36,146 bases of DNA from a virus, in the IMG/VR virus record IMGVR_UViG_3300027861_000092, positions 1 through 36,146 of that record; one strand, written 5' to 3'. This document shows, in pieces, positions 8,839 to 16,884 of this stretch. A program made the position numbers and the translations under genes. The stretch's first letter is position 1. Every line of letters begins with the position of its first letter. Below the pieces are notes generated by a model, which saw only the letters and a program-made list of their open reading frames with translations, ran no database searches and was not told where the DNA came from.

Positions 8839-10014
8839 TTAATGTTTAATCCATTTAGATTTACCTCTCATAATTTGAGTAAATTCACCTAATTTAATAT
8901 TTTGCAATCTTATTTTAGCATTTCTTAAAGCTGAACTTCTGTCTTTTTTAAATCTTTGAACTACGTATTCTGGAATATTTCTACGTGTAGATAAAATGCT
9001 ATAAGCGATATGCATATACATTGCTTGTTCAGCCATTTTAGGAATTTTAGTATCAGCATCACTAGCTAAACCATCTGAAATATAAGAAAAAGTAATTAAA
9101 GCATCTGTTAATCCACTACTGAAAGAAAGAGTACCTGTTCTTTCATTAATACCAAACCAGCCGTTTTGTTGAGCTGTTTCTGGATTTAAACCATATAAAC
9201 GGCCATACCAATTCAAAGTTGGATAATATCCAAAATAATCTCCATAAGGATAATTTTGCCAATTTGTTGTGAAATTATTTTTTAAAGAATTCCATCTTTC
9301 TGTTATAATAGCTTGAGAAGCTTCTATATTATTTCCAAAAGAGTCTTGAGTGGGAATTCCCTTATCATCTTGAATAGGAAGTTCAGTTGGATAAGACGTT
9401 AATGTGGTTGGATATATTATTCGCTCTACTCCACTACCATCCACCCATGATACTTTAACATAATTAACATAATCTTGTGGTAAAGGTACAGATAAACTTG
9501 GAGGAATATTTAATTCCATTTCTTTTACACTCTTCAACGTGTCATAAGAAAACTCTTGTAAACCTCTTTTAGCATGAAATAACACATCTGTTCTTCTTAC
9601 TCTAGGAATAATATTATCAGGACCTACATATCCAACTAAAAAGTTATCTACAACATCATTTAAACTTATATATTCATAACTCCCATAATTTGTTCCAATA
9701 GTAGGTTCGGTCAATTGAATAATTAATTGATAATTTATAGTACCTGGATCATTCAAATTGGGAATAGTTATCTGTGAACCATTAGGTCCAGAGATATAAG
9801 AAGTATTTTGAGCTAATTGAATAGGAGATAATCCTGCAAAAATTGCAAATACATTATAGTTAGAAGTAGGTGCTATTTCTGTACCATTAATATCATAAGC
9901 ACTCACTAATGGAGTATCAAATGTAACATCAAAAATATATTGTGGAGTCGCCCCTACAGTGAACATTTGTTGTCCAGAATAATATTGAGCGTTTGTTTCA
10001 GTTATTAATCCCAT
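8839..10014 (-). CDS. Neck/adaptor or ring-like virion structural protein (391 aa)
   Basis: The first about 120 residues are beta-rich (a jelly-roll-like or Ig-like domain). Residues about 137-170 are helical (RTDVLFHAKRGLQEFSYDTL), followed by VPLPQDYVNYVKVSWVDGSG (about 175-194), and the C-terminal 70 residues are helical and basic (QRFKKDRSSALRNAKIRLQN). This mixture of a helix bundle with a beta insertion is what head-to-tail adaptors and ring proteins of short-tailed phages show. The gene sits between the 265-aa protein and the giant nozzle-like protein with 2-3 nt spacing. Exact equivalence to T7 gp11, P22 gp4 or crAss ring proteins cannot be established by eye. Confidence 0.6.
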   Translation of the reverse strand: MGLITETNAQYYSGQQMFTVGATPQYIFDVTFDTPLVSAYDINGTEIAPTSNYNVFAIFAGLSPIQLAQNTSYISGPNGSQITIPNLNDPGTINYQLIIQLTEPTIGTNYGSYEYISLNDVVDNFLVGYVGPDNIIPRVRRTDVLFHAKRGLQEFSYDTLKSVKEMELNIPPSLSVPLPQDYVNYVKVSWVDGSGVERIIYPTTLTSYPTELPIQDDKGIPTQDSFGNNIEASQAIITERWNSLKNNFTTNWQNYPYGDYFGYYPTLNWYGRLYGLNPETAQQNGWFGINERTGTLSFSSGLTDALITFSYISDGLASDADTKIPKMAEQAMYMHIAYSILSTRRNIPEYVVQRFKKDRSSALRNAKIRLQNIKLGEFTQIMRGKSKWIKH

Positions 10015-10017
10015 ATT

Positions 10018-10815
10018 TTATGATTTTTCTAATTGTTCTTCTTGTTGTATTTTCTGTGTAGCGACTTGTATTATTTGAGGATCTCTAATTACTACTCCAG
10101 CATAAAATAATATATTTATAACCACTTCAGTTTGTTCTGAATTATGCAACTCAAAATCAACTGATCCTGTATTAGGAGTTACAACTCCTGTCGTGCCTGG
10201 TGGAGCATAAATATATTGTCCTAAACTACCAGTTGTGTAGGCCCAAACTACATCTTCAGGTTTTTTAATATAATTAATTAAAATACATCCGTCTTGGTCA
10301 GGACTTAATATCGATCCAACGTTTATAGTATTAGGACTTAAAAATAGTTTATTATTCTCATATAAATAACATGGGAATGATTTTGTTGGGGCAGTTAATT
10401 TAGAGCGAGTTACTAAATTAAATTCATGACGATCTAATTGTTGAACTTCAACATAGGAACTGCTGAAGTTATAGTTTCCTGGAGAACCTGGAATTTCAAG
10501 AAAATCCCTAAAAGTTACTCCACCTAATCTATATAAATTACTAGGTATATCAAAACCTCCATTAGAATAAAGTGGATAATTAGAAGTTCTAAAAGTTTCT
10601 AATTTTTCTTCTGTATTTTTTAATCGATCAGAATATTCTACTTCTGTTTGAGGTGTGCGTGCATAGATATTTAAATCATCAAAATAACGTTCAAAAGTTT
10701 CTCTTTGCACTTGCGTAGCTATCTTATTAAATTCATAAGGAGTCATATACCCTCTTTGTTCTTTATTTAGAATTAATAAGACGGTTTGATATACGTCGTT
10801 TACATTTATAGCCAT
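10018..10815 (-). CDS. Neck/ring-like virion structural protein (265 aa)
   Basis: The N-terminal 50 residues are helical and resemble a conserved pattern found in many environmental phages (VNDVYQTVLLILNKEQRGYM, 5-24, then EFNKIATQVQRETFERYFDD, 28-47). The middle is beta-rich and includes GFDIPSNLYRLGGVTFRD (about 87-104). The C-terminus is a helix with QVATQKIQQEEQLEKS. The N-terminal helices and the position directly before the 391-aa adaptor-like gene make a portal-proximal ring or adaptor the likeliest role. It is the first gene after a strong terminator (10828-10854), yet I see no promoter between the two, so expression probably depends on read-through. Confidence 0.6.
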   Translation of the reverse strand: MAINVNDVYQTVLLILNKEQRGYMTPYEFNKIATQVQRETFERYFDDLNIYARTPQTEVEYSDRLKNTEEKLETFRTSNYPLYSNGGFDIPSNLYRLGGVTFRDFLEIPGSPGNYNFSSSYVEVQQLDRHEFNLVTRSKLTAPTKSFPCYLYENNKLFLSPNTINVGSILSPDQDGCILINYIKKPEDVVWAYTTGSLGQYIYAPPGTTGVVTPNTGSVDFELHNSEQTEVVINILFYAGVVIRDPQIIQVATQKIQQEEQLEKS

Positions 10816-10827
10816 TAGGAATATTTT

Positions 10828-10854
10828 AAAAAAAAGCGGCGCTATGGCCGCCTT
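10828..10854 (-). terminator. Intrinsic terminator after the 254-aa gene
   Basis: On the minus strand AGGCGGC pairs with GCCGCTT across a short loop, followed at once by a run of eight T. It begins 16 nt beyond the stop of the 254-aa gene, in an otherwise AT-only spacer. Its GC-rich stem stands out strongly from its surroundings. Confidence 0.85.
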
Positions 10855-10869
10855 AATTATAATTACATG

Positions 10870-11634
10870 TTAAGAGAGTTTTTTATCTATTGATTTAAAA
10901 ACTTCTAAACCTTCATCGGTCTGAAACCACACCGCTAAAGCAGAGTAAGGGTTTTCATCAAATGGAACTGTCATTAATTTTCTTCCATTAGATGCCCAAC
11001 TTACTGTTCTATTATCTTGTGATAGTTTCAATATACGACCTTCTATAGCTTTAATAGCTATGTTTCTTAATTGAATATTTTCATCAGAGACTAATTCTAA
11101 GAACAATTTAGGATTATTTTTAGCAAATACTAATAAATCTCTTTTTAGTTCTTTAGAACTCATCTTACTGACTCGAGATCCAACTTCTACTCTAAGAATA
11201 GCTTCTCCTTGATCTATATCTAAATCTCTAGCTACGTTTAAAGCGTCAATTTCTAGTTCTAAATAGTCAATATCAGAGGCCGCTCTTACTTGAGGTTTAA
11301 ACTCTCTATATTCTTTATCTCTTCTAGGATGATATAGAGATAATAATTTTTGTAAATTTTGTGATTCTTTAGGAACATATAACCTTCCTGATTTAAAAAC
11401 AATATGTCCTAGTGTTGCTGTTCCTTTCTGCTCATCCACAAAAGGAGAGGACATATTCGTAGCATATCTCAATTCTTTTTGTTCACCATTTTCTTCATCA
11501 AAATAAAGTAATGGAGATCTTCTACTATGCTTACAGTTCAATCTTAATGTTAAAGGTTTCTTATTTACCAAATGATAAAGACGATCTTTTATTTCCCAAC
11601 CATCTTCTTCTTTTCTTTTTTCTTTTGTTGCCAT
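10870..11634 (-). CDS. Conserved phage protein downstream of the capsid gene (254 aa)
   Basis: Soluble, charged protein without membrane segments. It contains RLNCKHSRRSPLLYFDEENG (about 31-50), VDEQKGTATLGHIVFKSGRL (about 66-85) and, near the C-terminus, TVSWASNGRKLMTVPFDENP (about 210-229) followed by AVWFQTDEGLEVF. I recall this pattern from uncharacterised proteins next to the major capsid gene in several marine phage groups. No enzyme motif is visible. Being flanked by a terminator on each side, it forms its own transcription segment together with read-through from the capsid gene, which suggests a needed dose between that of capsid and tail proteins. A head-completion or decoration role is possible but unproven. 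Confidence 0.6.
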   Translation of the reverse strand: MATKEKRKEEDGWEIKDRLYHLVNKKPLTLRLNCKHSRRSPLLYFDEENGEQKELRYATNMSSPFVDEQKGTATLGHIVFKSGRLYVPKESQNLQKLLSLYHPRRDKEYREFKPQVRAASDIDYLELEIDALNVARDLDIDQGEAILRVEVGSRVSKMSSKELKRDLLVFAKNNPKLFLELVSDENIQLRNIAIKAIEGRILKLSQDNRTVSWASNGRKLMTVPFDENPYSALAVWFQTDEGLEVFKSIDKKLS

Positions 11635-11649
11635 AATATAATATAATTA

Positions 11650-11680
11650 AATAAAAGCTAGAGTGCCGAAGCACCCTAGC
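11650..11680 (-). terminator. UUCG-loop intrinsic terminator after the major capsid gene
   Basis: Minus strand: GCTAGGGTGC, loop TTCG, GCACTCTAGC, then CTTTTATTT. The 10-bp stem has one G-T wobble, the c(UUCG)g tetraloop is a classically stable closing loop, and a T tract follows. It lies 14 nt after the capsid stop and 16 nt before the next start, so it would cut transcription after the most-needed structural gene. Confidence 0.88.
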
Positions 11681-11693
11681 AGTTTGATATTTA

Positions 11694-13250
11694 TCAAGTA
11701 GTGAATAACATAAAGTTATTAGCTGCTTGAGTAACTAAACATCTTTCAGATAGGAAGTGTACTTCCATAGCATCTAAAGATGATGTATAAGCTCCACCTA
11801 CAGAACCTGTAACCCAAGACTTAAGTCTTCTGTCATCAGCTTCTGAAGCTCTATATCTTACGTGTAAGAATGGACGTCTAATATTAGAACCTAACATTTG
11901 ATCGTACACTGTTGAAGTACCAGCAGGTACTAATACACCTTCGATATCTTTCGCTAAACCACGAGTAGAAGCATCATTAAGATATTTCCAGTCAGTTTTA
12001 TAGAAGTCATAAGAACCTCTTCTAAAACCATCAAACCCGAAGTTTAATGCCATATTAGAATCATTTTCAAATAATCCATAAGATGCACCATTAACTCCAT
12101 CTTGAGCTGATCCATTTACATTAGCAACCATATTGTCAATTGCTAAAGCTAAAGATCTATTACAGAAAATCATGTTTTCTTCAATAGCACCTTCAAAATC
12201 TAATTGAGCTAAAATAGAATCAAAATCATCTAAAGCATCATTACCACCGCCAGTACCAGCGAAGTTTTGATATTCATGACCTCTATCTTTAATAGCAGCA
12301 AATAAACCTTGCGTACCTTTTTGACCACTCATAGCTGCATTTCCAAGAGCAATGTTCCCTACAGAACCTGCACCTAAACCAGCAGTAGCTAATTGACCTT
12401 CAACCATCGCCATTTCCATATAATCTTCAAATCTTAATCTTGTTTCAGATTCAGATTTTAAATACCATAGAAAACCAGATGTTCCGTCTTCAGTCGCAAC
12501 TTCAACCCAACCAATTTGAGCAGTATCAGATCCATTGATCTCAAACTTATCTCTTATGATTATTGGAGAATTACTAAACTGTGTGAAATCAGGCTCAATA
12601 GAAGCTAAAGCATCTGTATTAGACCCTTTTTCCCATTCAGAACCATAAACAAATACTGCAACAGCAGAATTTAATCCACCTGAAGATCCAGATCCATCAA
12701 ATTCACCTGGAGTAGCAGCGCCTGTGGTTAAACCACTAGCTTCATAACAAGCAACAGTTACATCACATGTTCTAGTTACACCAGCAGTACCACCTTGGTA
12801 ATTACCAGGAGCAGCTGTTACTAATACTTTCATAGTCTTACCTTGACCAGCACCAGTTGTCCCATTTCCATAAACAACTAAAGTGTTGTTAATTTTAATA
12901 GCACATTCTTTGCTTCCAACAGCACCGCCAGCGGCACTAACGTCAGGATCAATGCTTACTCTAAGAGTAGTATCATCTATTACTTCACACGTTTCATAAG
13001 CTACGTGTAATCTATTTTGTTCAGACCAAACAACTTGGTCCGATGTCATTGGCATTTCAGCGCCAACCATTCTTAAGAATCCGGCAATAGTTCTATTACC
13101 ATATCTTTCTACCTCTTGCTCATAGAGCTCAGGTAAATATTGCTGCGCGAAATCGTTATCCCCATCTGTAAAAGACAAATAGTTAGTGGCTAACGCCATT
13201 CGCTTCTGAGCTGGTTCCAAATTTGGACCCAACGCTGGATTTAAACTCAT
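11694..13250 (-). CDS. Major capsid protein (518 aa)
   Basis: Identified by position (TerL, portal, scaffold, then this gene), length and features. It starts MSLNPALGPNLEPAQKRMAL, has helical N-terminal segments (DNDFAQQYLPELYEQEVERY), Gly/Ala/Ser-rich middle parts and a C-terminal block AMEVHFLSERCLVTQAANNF (about 494-513), consistent with an HK97-fold capsid subunit of a large-head phage. A Gly/Thr-rich stretch at about residues 110-210 may be an inserted surface domain. No protease cleavage site is obvious. The gene is followed by a strong terminator and preceded by the acidic scaffold-like gene (17 nt spacing), as in many tailed phages. HK97 fold is inferred from context, not seen directly. 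Confidence 0.85.
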   Translation of the reverse strand: MSLNPALGPNLEPAQKRMALATNYLSFTDGDNDFAQQYLPELYEQEVERYGNRTIAGFLRMVGAEMPMTSDQVVWSEQNRLHVAYETCEVIDDTTLRVSIDPDVSAAGGAVGSKECAIKINNTLVVYGNGTTGAGQGKTMKVLVTAAPGNYQGGTAGVTRTCDVTVACYEASGLTTGAATPGEFDGSGSSGGLNSAVAVFVYGSEWEKGSNTDALASIEPDFTQFSNSPIIIRDKFEINGSDTAQIGWVEVATEDGTSGFLWYLKSESETRLRFEDYMEMAMVEGQLATAGLGAGSVGNIALGNAAMSGQKGTQGLFAAIKDRGHEYQNFAGTGGGNDALDDFDSILAQLDFEGAIEENMIFCNRSLALAIDNMVANVNGSAQDGVNGASYGLFENDSNMALNFGFDGFRRGSYDFYKTDWKYLNDASTRGLAKDIEGVLVPAGTSTVYDQMLGSNIRRPFLHVRYRASEADDRRLKSWVTGSVGGAYTSSLDAMEVHFLSERCLVTQAANNFMLFTT

Positions 13251-13267
13251 AATTTTAAATTTTTAAG

Positions 13268-14446
13268 TTATGTTCTTTTTTTTATTTTTAACTTAGAACC
13301 ATCTGCACCACTTATGGCTTTAACTTTTAATCCATTAATAAACACATCCCCTGTTGAGGTTGATCGTGGTCTCCCATCTTGGATATTCTTAGATTTAGCT
13401 ATAATATCTTTAGCAGCATCGGCTTTACCTTGCTCATAAAAATGTTTAACTAAGTTGTCGGCATTAGCAGCAGCGTAAACAGCTTTGTGATAACCTGAGT
13501 AATCATGAACACTCCCATCATCATTTAAGAACTTCTTAAAAACGGATTTAAGATCTGATTGGCGATTAGCAGCTTCATTAGGATTATTTAATTTATATCT
13601 AAACTCTTTTTCTCCAACATTAAAATTAAATCCATTAAAATCTCCTTTAAAGAATTCTTGAGTTTTTTGTTTAAATGTTCCATGTAGCTTTTGTGCTTGT
13701 TCTTGGCTCTGTTTGTATGTATTGATAAAGTCTAAGGCTTCTTGTTGTTCTTGTGTAACATTACTATTTGATTTCAACTTGATATCTTTATAGTAATCAC
13801 TTTTAGAAGCTTCAAGAAAATTCTTAGCTTTGGCAATTTCTTCTTTATAAGCGAGTTTTTTCTTTTTAACTTCTCGCTCAGTTTCCTCTTCTTCATTCCA
13901 TGAAAATCTATCATCTAATAGAAAATCAATTTCTTCAGAATCAAGATGAGGTTTAGTCTTATTGTAATATTCTCTTAATGCTATATTATCATCTACATTG
14001 CTGTAGTCCTTATTTAAATTAACATAGTCTTCCACTGTTCCACCTGTGTCTTTCATAAATTTTACTAAACTTTCTATATTCTCAGGAAGTTCAGGTTGAG
14101 TTTCTTGTACTATTGGTGGTGTAACTTCTTTAATAGGTTCTTTTGTTTCTTCTACTATTTCTTCAATTACTTCTTCTTCGTTACTCTCTTGGGGAGTTTC
14201 TTGTTCTTCGGTGTGTGTTTCTCCCATAGGTTGCAATTCCACTTCGGATTCTTTCCCTTCTTCTTTGCTCTCTCCATCAGGCGATAACACAACCCTCGTT
14301 GTTTCTGACTCAGGAATGGCATCTTCTTCTTTTTTATTAAGATTTACTTTTACAGTATTTTCTTCTTTTGATTTATTTAATTTTTTAGGTCGTCCTGGTT
14401 TTTTCTTCACCTTGAACTCACCTTCTTGTTTTGCTTCTTCTGACAT
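13268..14446 (-). CDS. Scaffold-like head assembly protein with an AT-hook motif
   Basis: 392 aa, very rich in Glu and Lys, with an acidic, low-complexity N-terminal third (about 40-125) and coiled-coil-like helices at about 190-265. Position between portal and major capsid, length and composition are those of tailed-phage scaffolding proteins. Residues 14-22 read KKKPGRPKK, a classic AT-hook (GRP core flanked by Lys), unusual for a scaffold and suggesting DNA contact or a mixed role. The C-terminus is basic (KLKIKKRT), as in scaffolds that bind capsid through a positively charged tail. No protease triad was seen. Start context TATATTATATTATG has no Shine-Dalgarno. The scaffold call is inference from context. 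Confidence 0.7.
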   Translation of the reverse strand: MSEEAKQEGEFKVKKKPGRPKKLNKSKEENTVKVNLNKKEEDAIPESETTRVVLSPDGESKEEGKESEVELQPMGETHTEEQETPQESNEEEVIEEIVEETKEPIKEVTPPIVQETQPELPENIESLVKFMKDTGGTVEDYVNLNKDYSNVDDNIALREYYNKTKPHLDSEEIDFLLDDRFSWNEEEETEREVKKKKLAYKEEIAKAKNFLEASKSDYYKDIKLKSNSNVTQEQQEALDFINTYKQSQEQAQKLHGTFKQKTQEFFKGDFNGFNFNVGEKEFRYKLNNPNEAANRQSDLKSVFKKFLNDDGSVHDYSGYHKAVYAAANADNLVKHFYEQGKADAAKDIIAKSKNIQDGRPRSTSTGDVFINGLKVKAISGADGSKLKIKKRT

Positions 14447-14469
14447 AATATAATATAATAATTAATAAT

Positions 14470-16881
14470 TTAAGGGGCCATAAAATCTTCTGATGTTAGT
14501 GGGATTTGACCTGGTCCACCTCCTTTTTCAAAATCTACCGGAGCGCTGTCATTAGTTCTTTGCGCTATCATTTGACTTTGTTGTGTTCCTTGTATTCTTG
14601 TTCTTTGATCTTTTCTTTGTTCAATTTTATCTTCTTTAACTCCAGCTTGACTTACATCCATTTGCTTTAATTGAAGATCATAACCATGTTGCACTTCTGC
14701 CATTTTAAGTTTATGATTTAATTCAACTTGCATTTTTTGTAATGATAGTTCCATATCAACTTTTTTCAGTTGAGCTTCAGTTTCAGCTAATGCTTGTTGT
14801 TTCTGTACTTCGGCCATAGCAGCTTTTTCAGCAGCTTCTGCATTCGCTTGGGCTTGAGCTTGAATCATTTCTTTCTGCGTAGCTTGATCTTGTTCTTGTT
14901 TCTTTTTTCTTCTATACTTTAAAAATTGATTAGCTAATGTTAAATTTTTAACTTCTCTAATATCTATAGCGTCTTCTAAGTATATTTGATTTTCTTTTAA
15001 AGCGATTTGAATGTTTTGTTCTAATTGAGCTTTTTCCTCTTCATCTGGTTCTAGATTTATAAATATTCCAAAATCATGAATATTTAATTCTGCTAACTCG
15101 TCTAATGTTCCTACATTATAATTAGATAAACTATTTTGTAACGACTGTCTAGTTGTAGGATACATTAATGAATCTGCAACTCTTAAGGATATATTTTCAC
15201 ATGCTCTATGTGTTAAGAATAATCCAGCTTGTAATATATGTCTAGTAGCAGTATTAGAATTAGCAGCGGCTAATTTTTGTAAACCTACTAAAGAATCTTT
15301 ATCAGGGACACTAGCATCTCTAGCTTCATTTAATCCTGTTACGTCTCTTATCATTTGTAAATAATAATTATACGTTTGGATCAATGACTGCATTTTAGCC
15401 ATACCATTAGAACTTGATAATTCTTGTATAGGTATTTTACCTCTATTAACATCTCCATCTTGTGTTAAAGATCTACCTACAACAGAACCCGTTTGGAAAT
15501 ACATGTTCAACGCTTCTTTAGGATTATAATTTGTTCCATTTCCTAAATCTACTTCTGCTAAACCATCTACATCTAAATACACACCATCGGGCACTATTCT
15601 AGCTAAAACTTGTTGAAGTTTAAGATGGGTTAATTGTATCATGTCAGCGAATCCTGTAACTCTATTCACTAATGAATTAATTCTACCTTTATACATTCTT
15701 GGAGCACAAATTGCGTAATTCATGTTCACTTTAACTGTATCAGCTATAGGACGAGTCATATTTTTAGCTAATTCCCATCTCAACATTTGAGGATGTCCTA
15801 ATATTTTAGCTCCTGAATATAACGTTTCAATAGATCTTTCTAATTTTCCATAACCTAAAGCGTCTGCTGGTGGATCAAAAGTATCTTGCTTTTCTAATAT
15901 CTTTTCTAATCCAAAAGCGTTTTCTTTTAATTTAAAAACTTGATTAGTATAAGTTTTATATTCAAAATATAATACTTGAATCGTATTATTATCTTGTCTA
16001 CCATTCCAGTTTCTTATATAATTTTGATTTCCGGGATACTTTTGTATTTCTTCTAATTCCGCTGCTGTTAAAGCAGGGAATTCTTTCTTTAGTTCTGATA
16101 AGCTAATTCCTTTAACTTCTCCAACATACCATAAGTCTTGGAAATTAGGATCTTCTGTATAGGACCAAACTAAATGTGCAGGATCTACATAATCTACTAC
16201 TATCCCCTCTGATTCATTCCAAGTAGTTTTTAATGCTCCAATTCCACAAACTGCTAAATCATAGTTAATTCTAGCTCTAGTTAATTCATATTTATTCTTA
16301 TCTAATACTTGGTTTATAACTTCTTCTTCTGCAACTTCTACACTTTGTTTAAAATCCATTTGTAAATGAACCGCTAGTTCTTCTTCATCTTGAGGAGCAC
16401 TATCTCTATCGCCAGCATTAAAAGCATTAACACCTAGAGATTGTTCAACTTGTTCTAAAAAGCTTTTTGCGTTTATGTCTGTTAATAAACCTTCAGCATA
16501 TTCAGTTCTTTGCTTAGCACAAACCGGATCCTGAGCAAAAGCATTTATATCAAATGTACGTTGAGAAATTCCATTAACAACAATGTCTACAAATTTTGGT
16601 AATATTGGAACAGGTTTCCAGTCTAAATTTAAATATGATAAATCTCCATCAATTGCTAATTCATCTTTATATTTTTGTATAGATTGCTCTCCTCTTGCAT
16701 AAAGTCTTAATTGATGGAAATTATTATAATTTTGATAGAATTTATCTCTACCTTGTCCAGCCCAAAACCATTCACCTTCAATAGCGCGGCCTACTCTTAA
16801 TCCGTATTCCCACGTAGCCTTTTCCCCGTCTGGTACTACCTGATCTGGAAATGCACTATGACTATTTGTGTAAATTTTCAT
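14470..16881 (-). CDS. Portal protein (803 aa)
   Basis: Directly downstream of TerL (4 nt apart) and upstream of scaffold and capsid genes. Core segments include LRLYARGEQSIQKYKDEL (about 58-75), NLDWKPVPILPKFVDIVVNG (about 84-103), and a wing or clip region with VDPAHLVWSYTEDPNFQDLW (about 230-249), a pattern I associate with portal proteins of crAss-like and marine short-tailed phages. A long helical Gln/Ala/Glu/Lys-rich region (about 655-765) would form the C-terminal barrel seen in P22-type portals. At 803 aa it is longer than T7 gp8 (536) and near P22 gp1 (725). It forms the dodecameric DNA channel at the unique capsid vertex and docks the terminase and the neck proteins. Confidence 0.85.
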   Translation of the reverse strand: MKIYTNSHSAFPDQVVPDGEKATWEYGLRVGRAIEGEWFWAGQGRDKFYQNYNNFHQLRLYARGEQSIQKYKDELAIDGDLSYLNLDWKPVPILPKFVDIVVNGISQRTFDINAFAQDPVCAKQRTEYAEGLLTDINAKSFLEQVEQSLGVNAFNAGDRDSAPQDEEELAVHLQMDFKQSVEVAEEEVINQVLDKNKYELTRARINYDLAVCGIGALKTTWNESEGIVVDYVDPAHLVWSYTEDPNFQDLWYVGEVKGISLSELKKEFPALTAAELEEIQKYPGNQNYIRNWNGRQDNNTIQVLYFEYKTYTNQVFKLKENAFGLEKILEKQDTFDPPADALGYGKLERSIETLYSGAKILGHPQMLRWELAKNMTRPIADTVKVNMNYAICAPRMYKGRINSLVNRVTGFADMIQLTHLKLQQVLARIVPDGVYLDVDGLAEVDLGNGTNYNPKEALNMYFQTGSVVGRSLTQDGDVNRGKIPIQELSSSNGMAKMQSLIQTYNYYLQMIRDVTGLNEARDASVPDKDSLVGLQKLAAANSNTATRHILQAGLFLTHRACENISLRVADSLMYPTTRQSLQNSLSNYNVGTLDELAELNIHDFGIFINLEPDEEEKAQLEQNIQIALKENQIYLEDAIDIREVKNLTLANQFLKYRRKKKQEQDQATQKEMIQAQAQANAEAAEKAAMAEVQKQQALAETEAQLKKVDMELSLQKMQVELNHKLKMAEVQHGYDLQLKQMDVSQAGVKEDKIEQRKDQRTRIQGTQQSQMIAQRTNDSAPVDFEKGGGPGQIPLTSEDFMAP

Positions 16882-16884
16882 ATA

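Noticed and set aside
10799-10813. ATAAATGTAAAC on the minus strand, like the rightward promoter motif
   Set aside because: It is the coding sequence for INVN at the start of the 265-aa protein, lacks the AGATAAT half, and lies within the gene rather than before it.
14096-14453. Two rightward ORFs (63 and 80 aa) opposite the scaffold gene
   Set aside because: They are antisense to the acidic low-complexity scaffold; their Phe/Ser-rich composition is the expected mirror of Glu/Lys codons, with no motif or start context.
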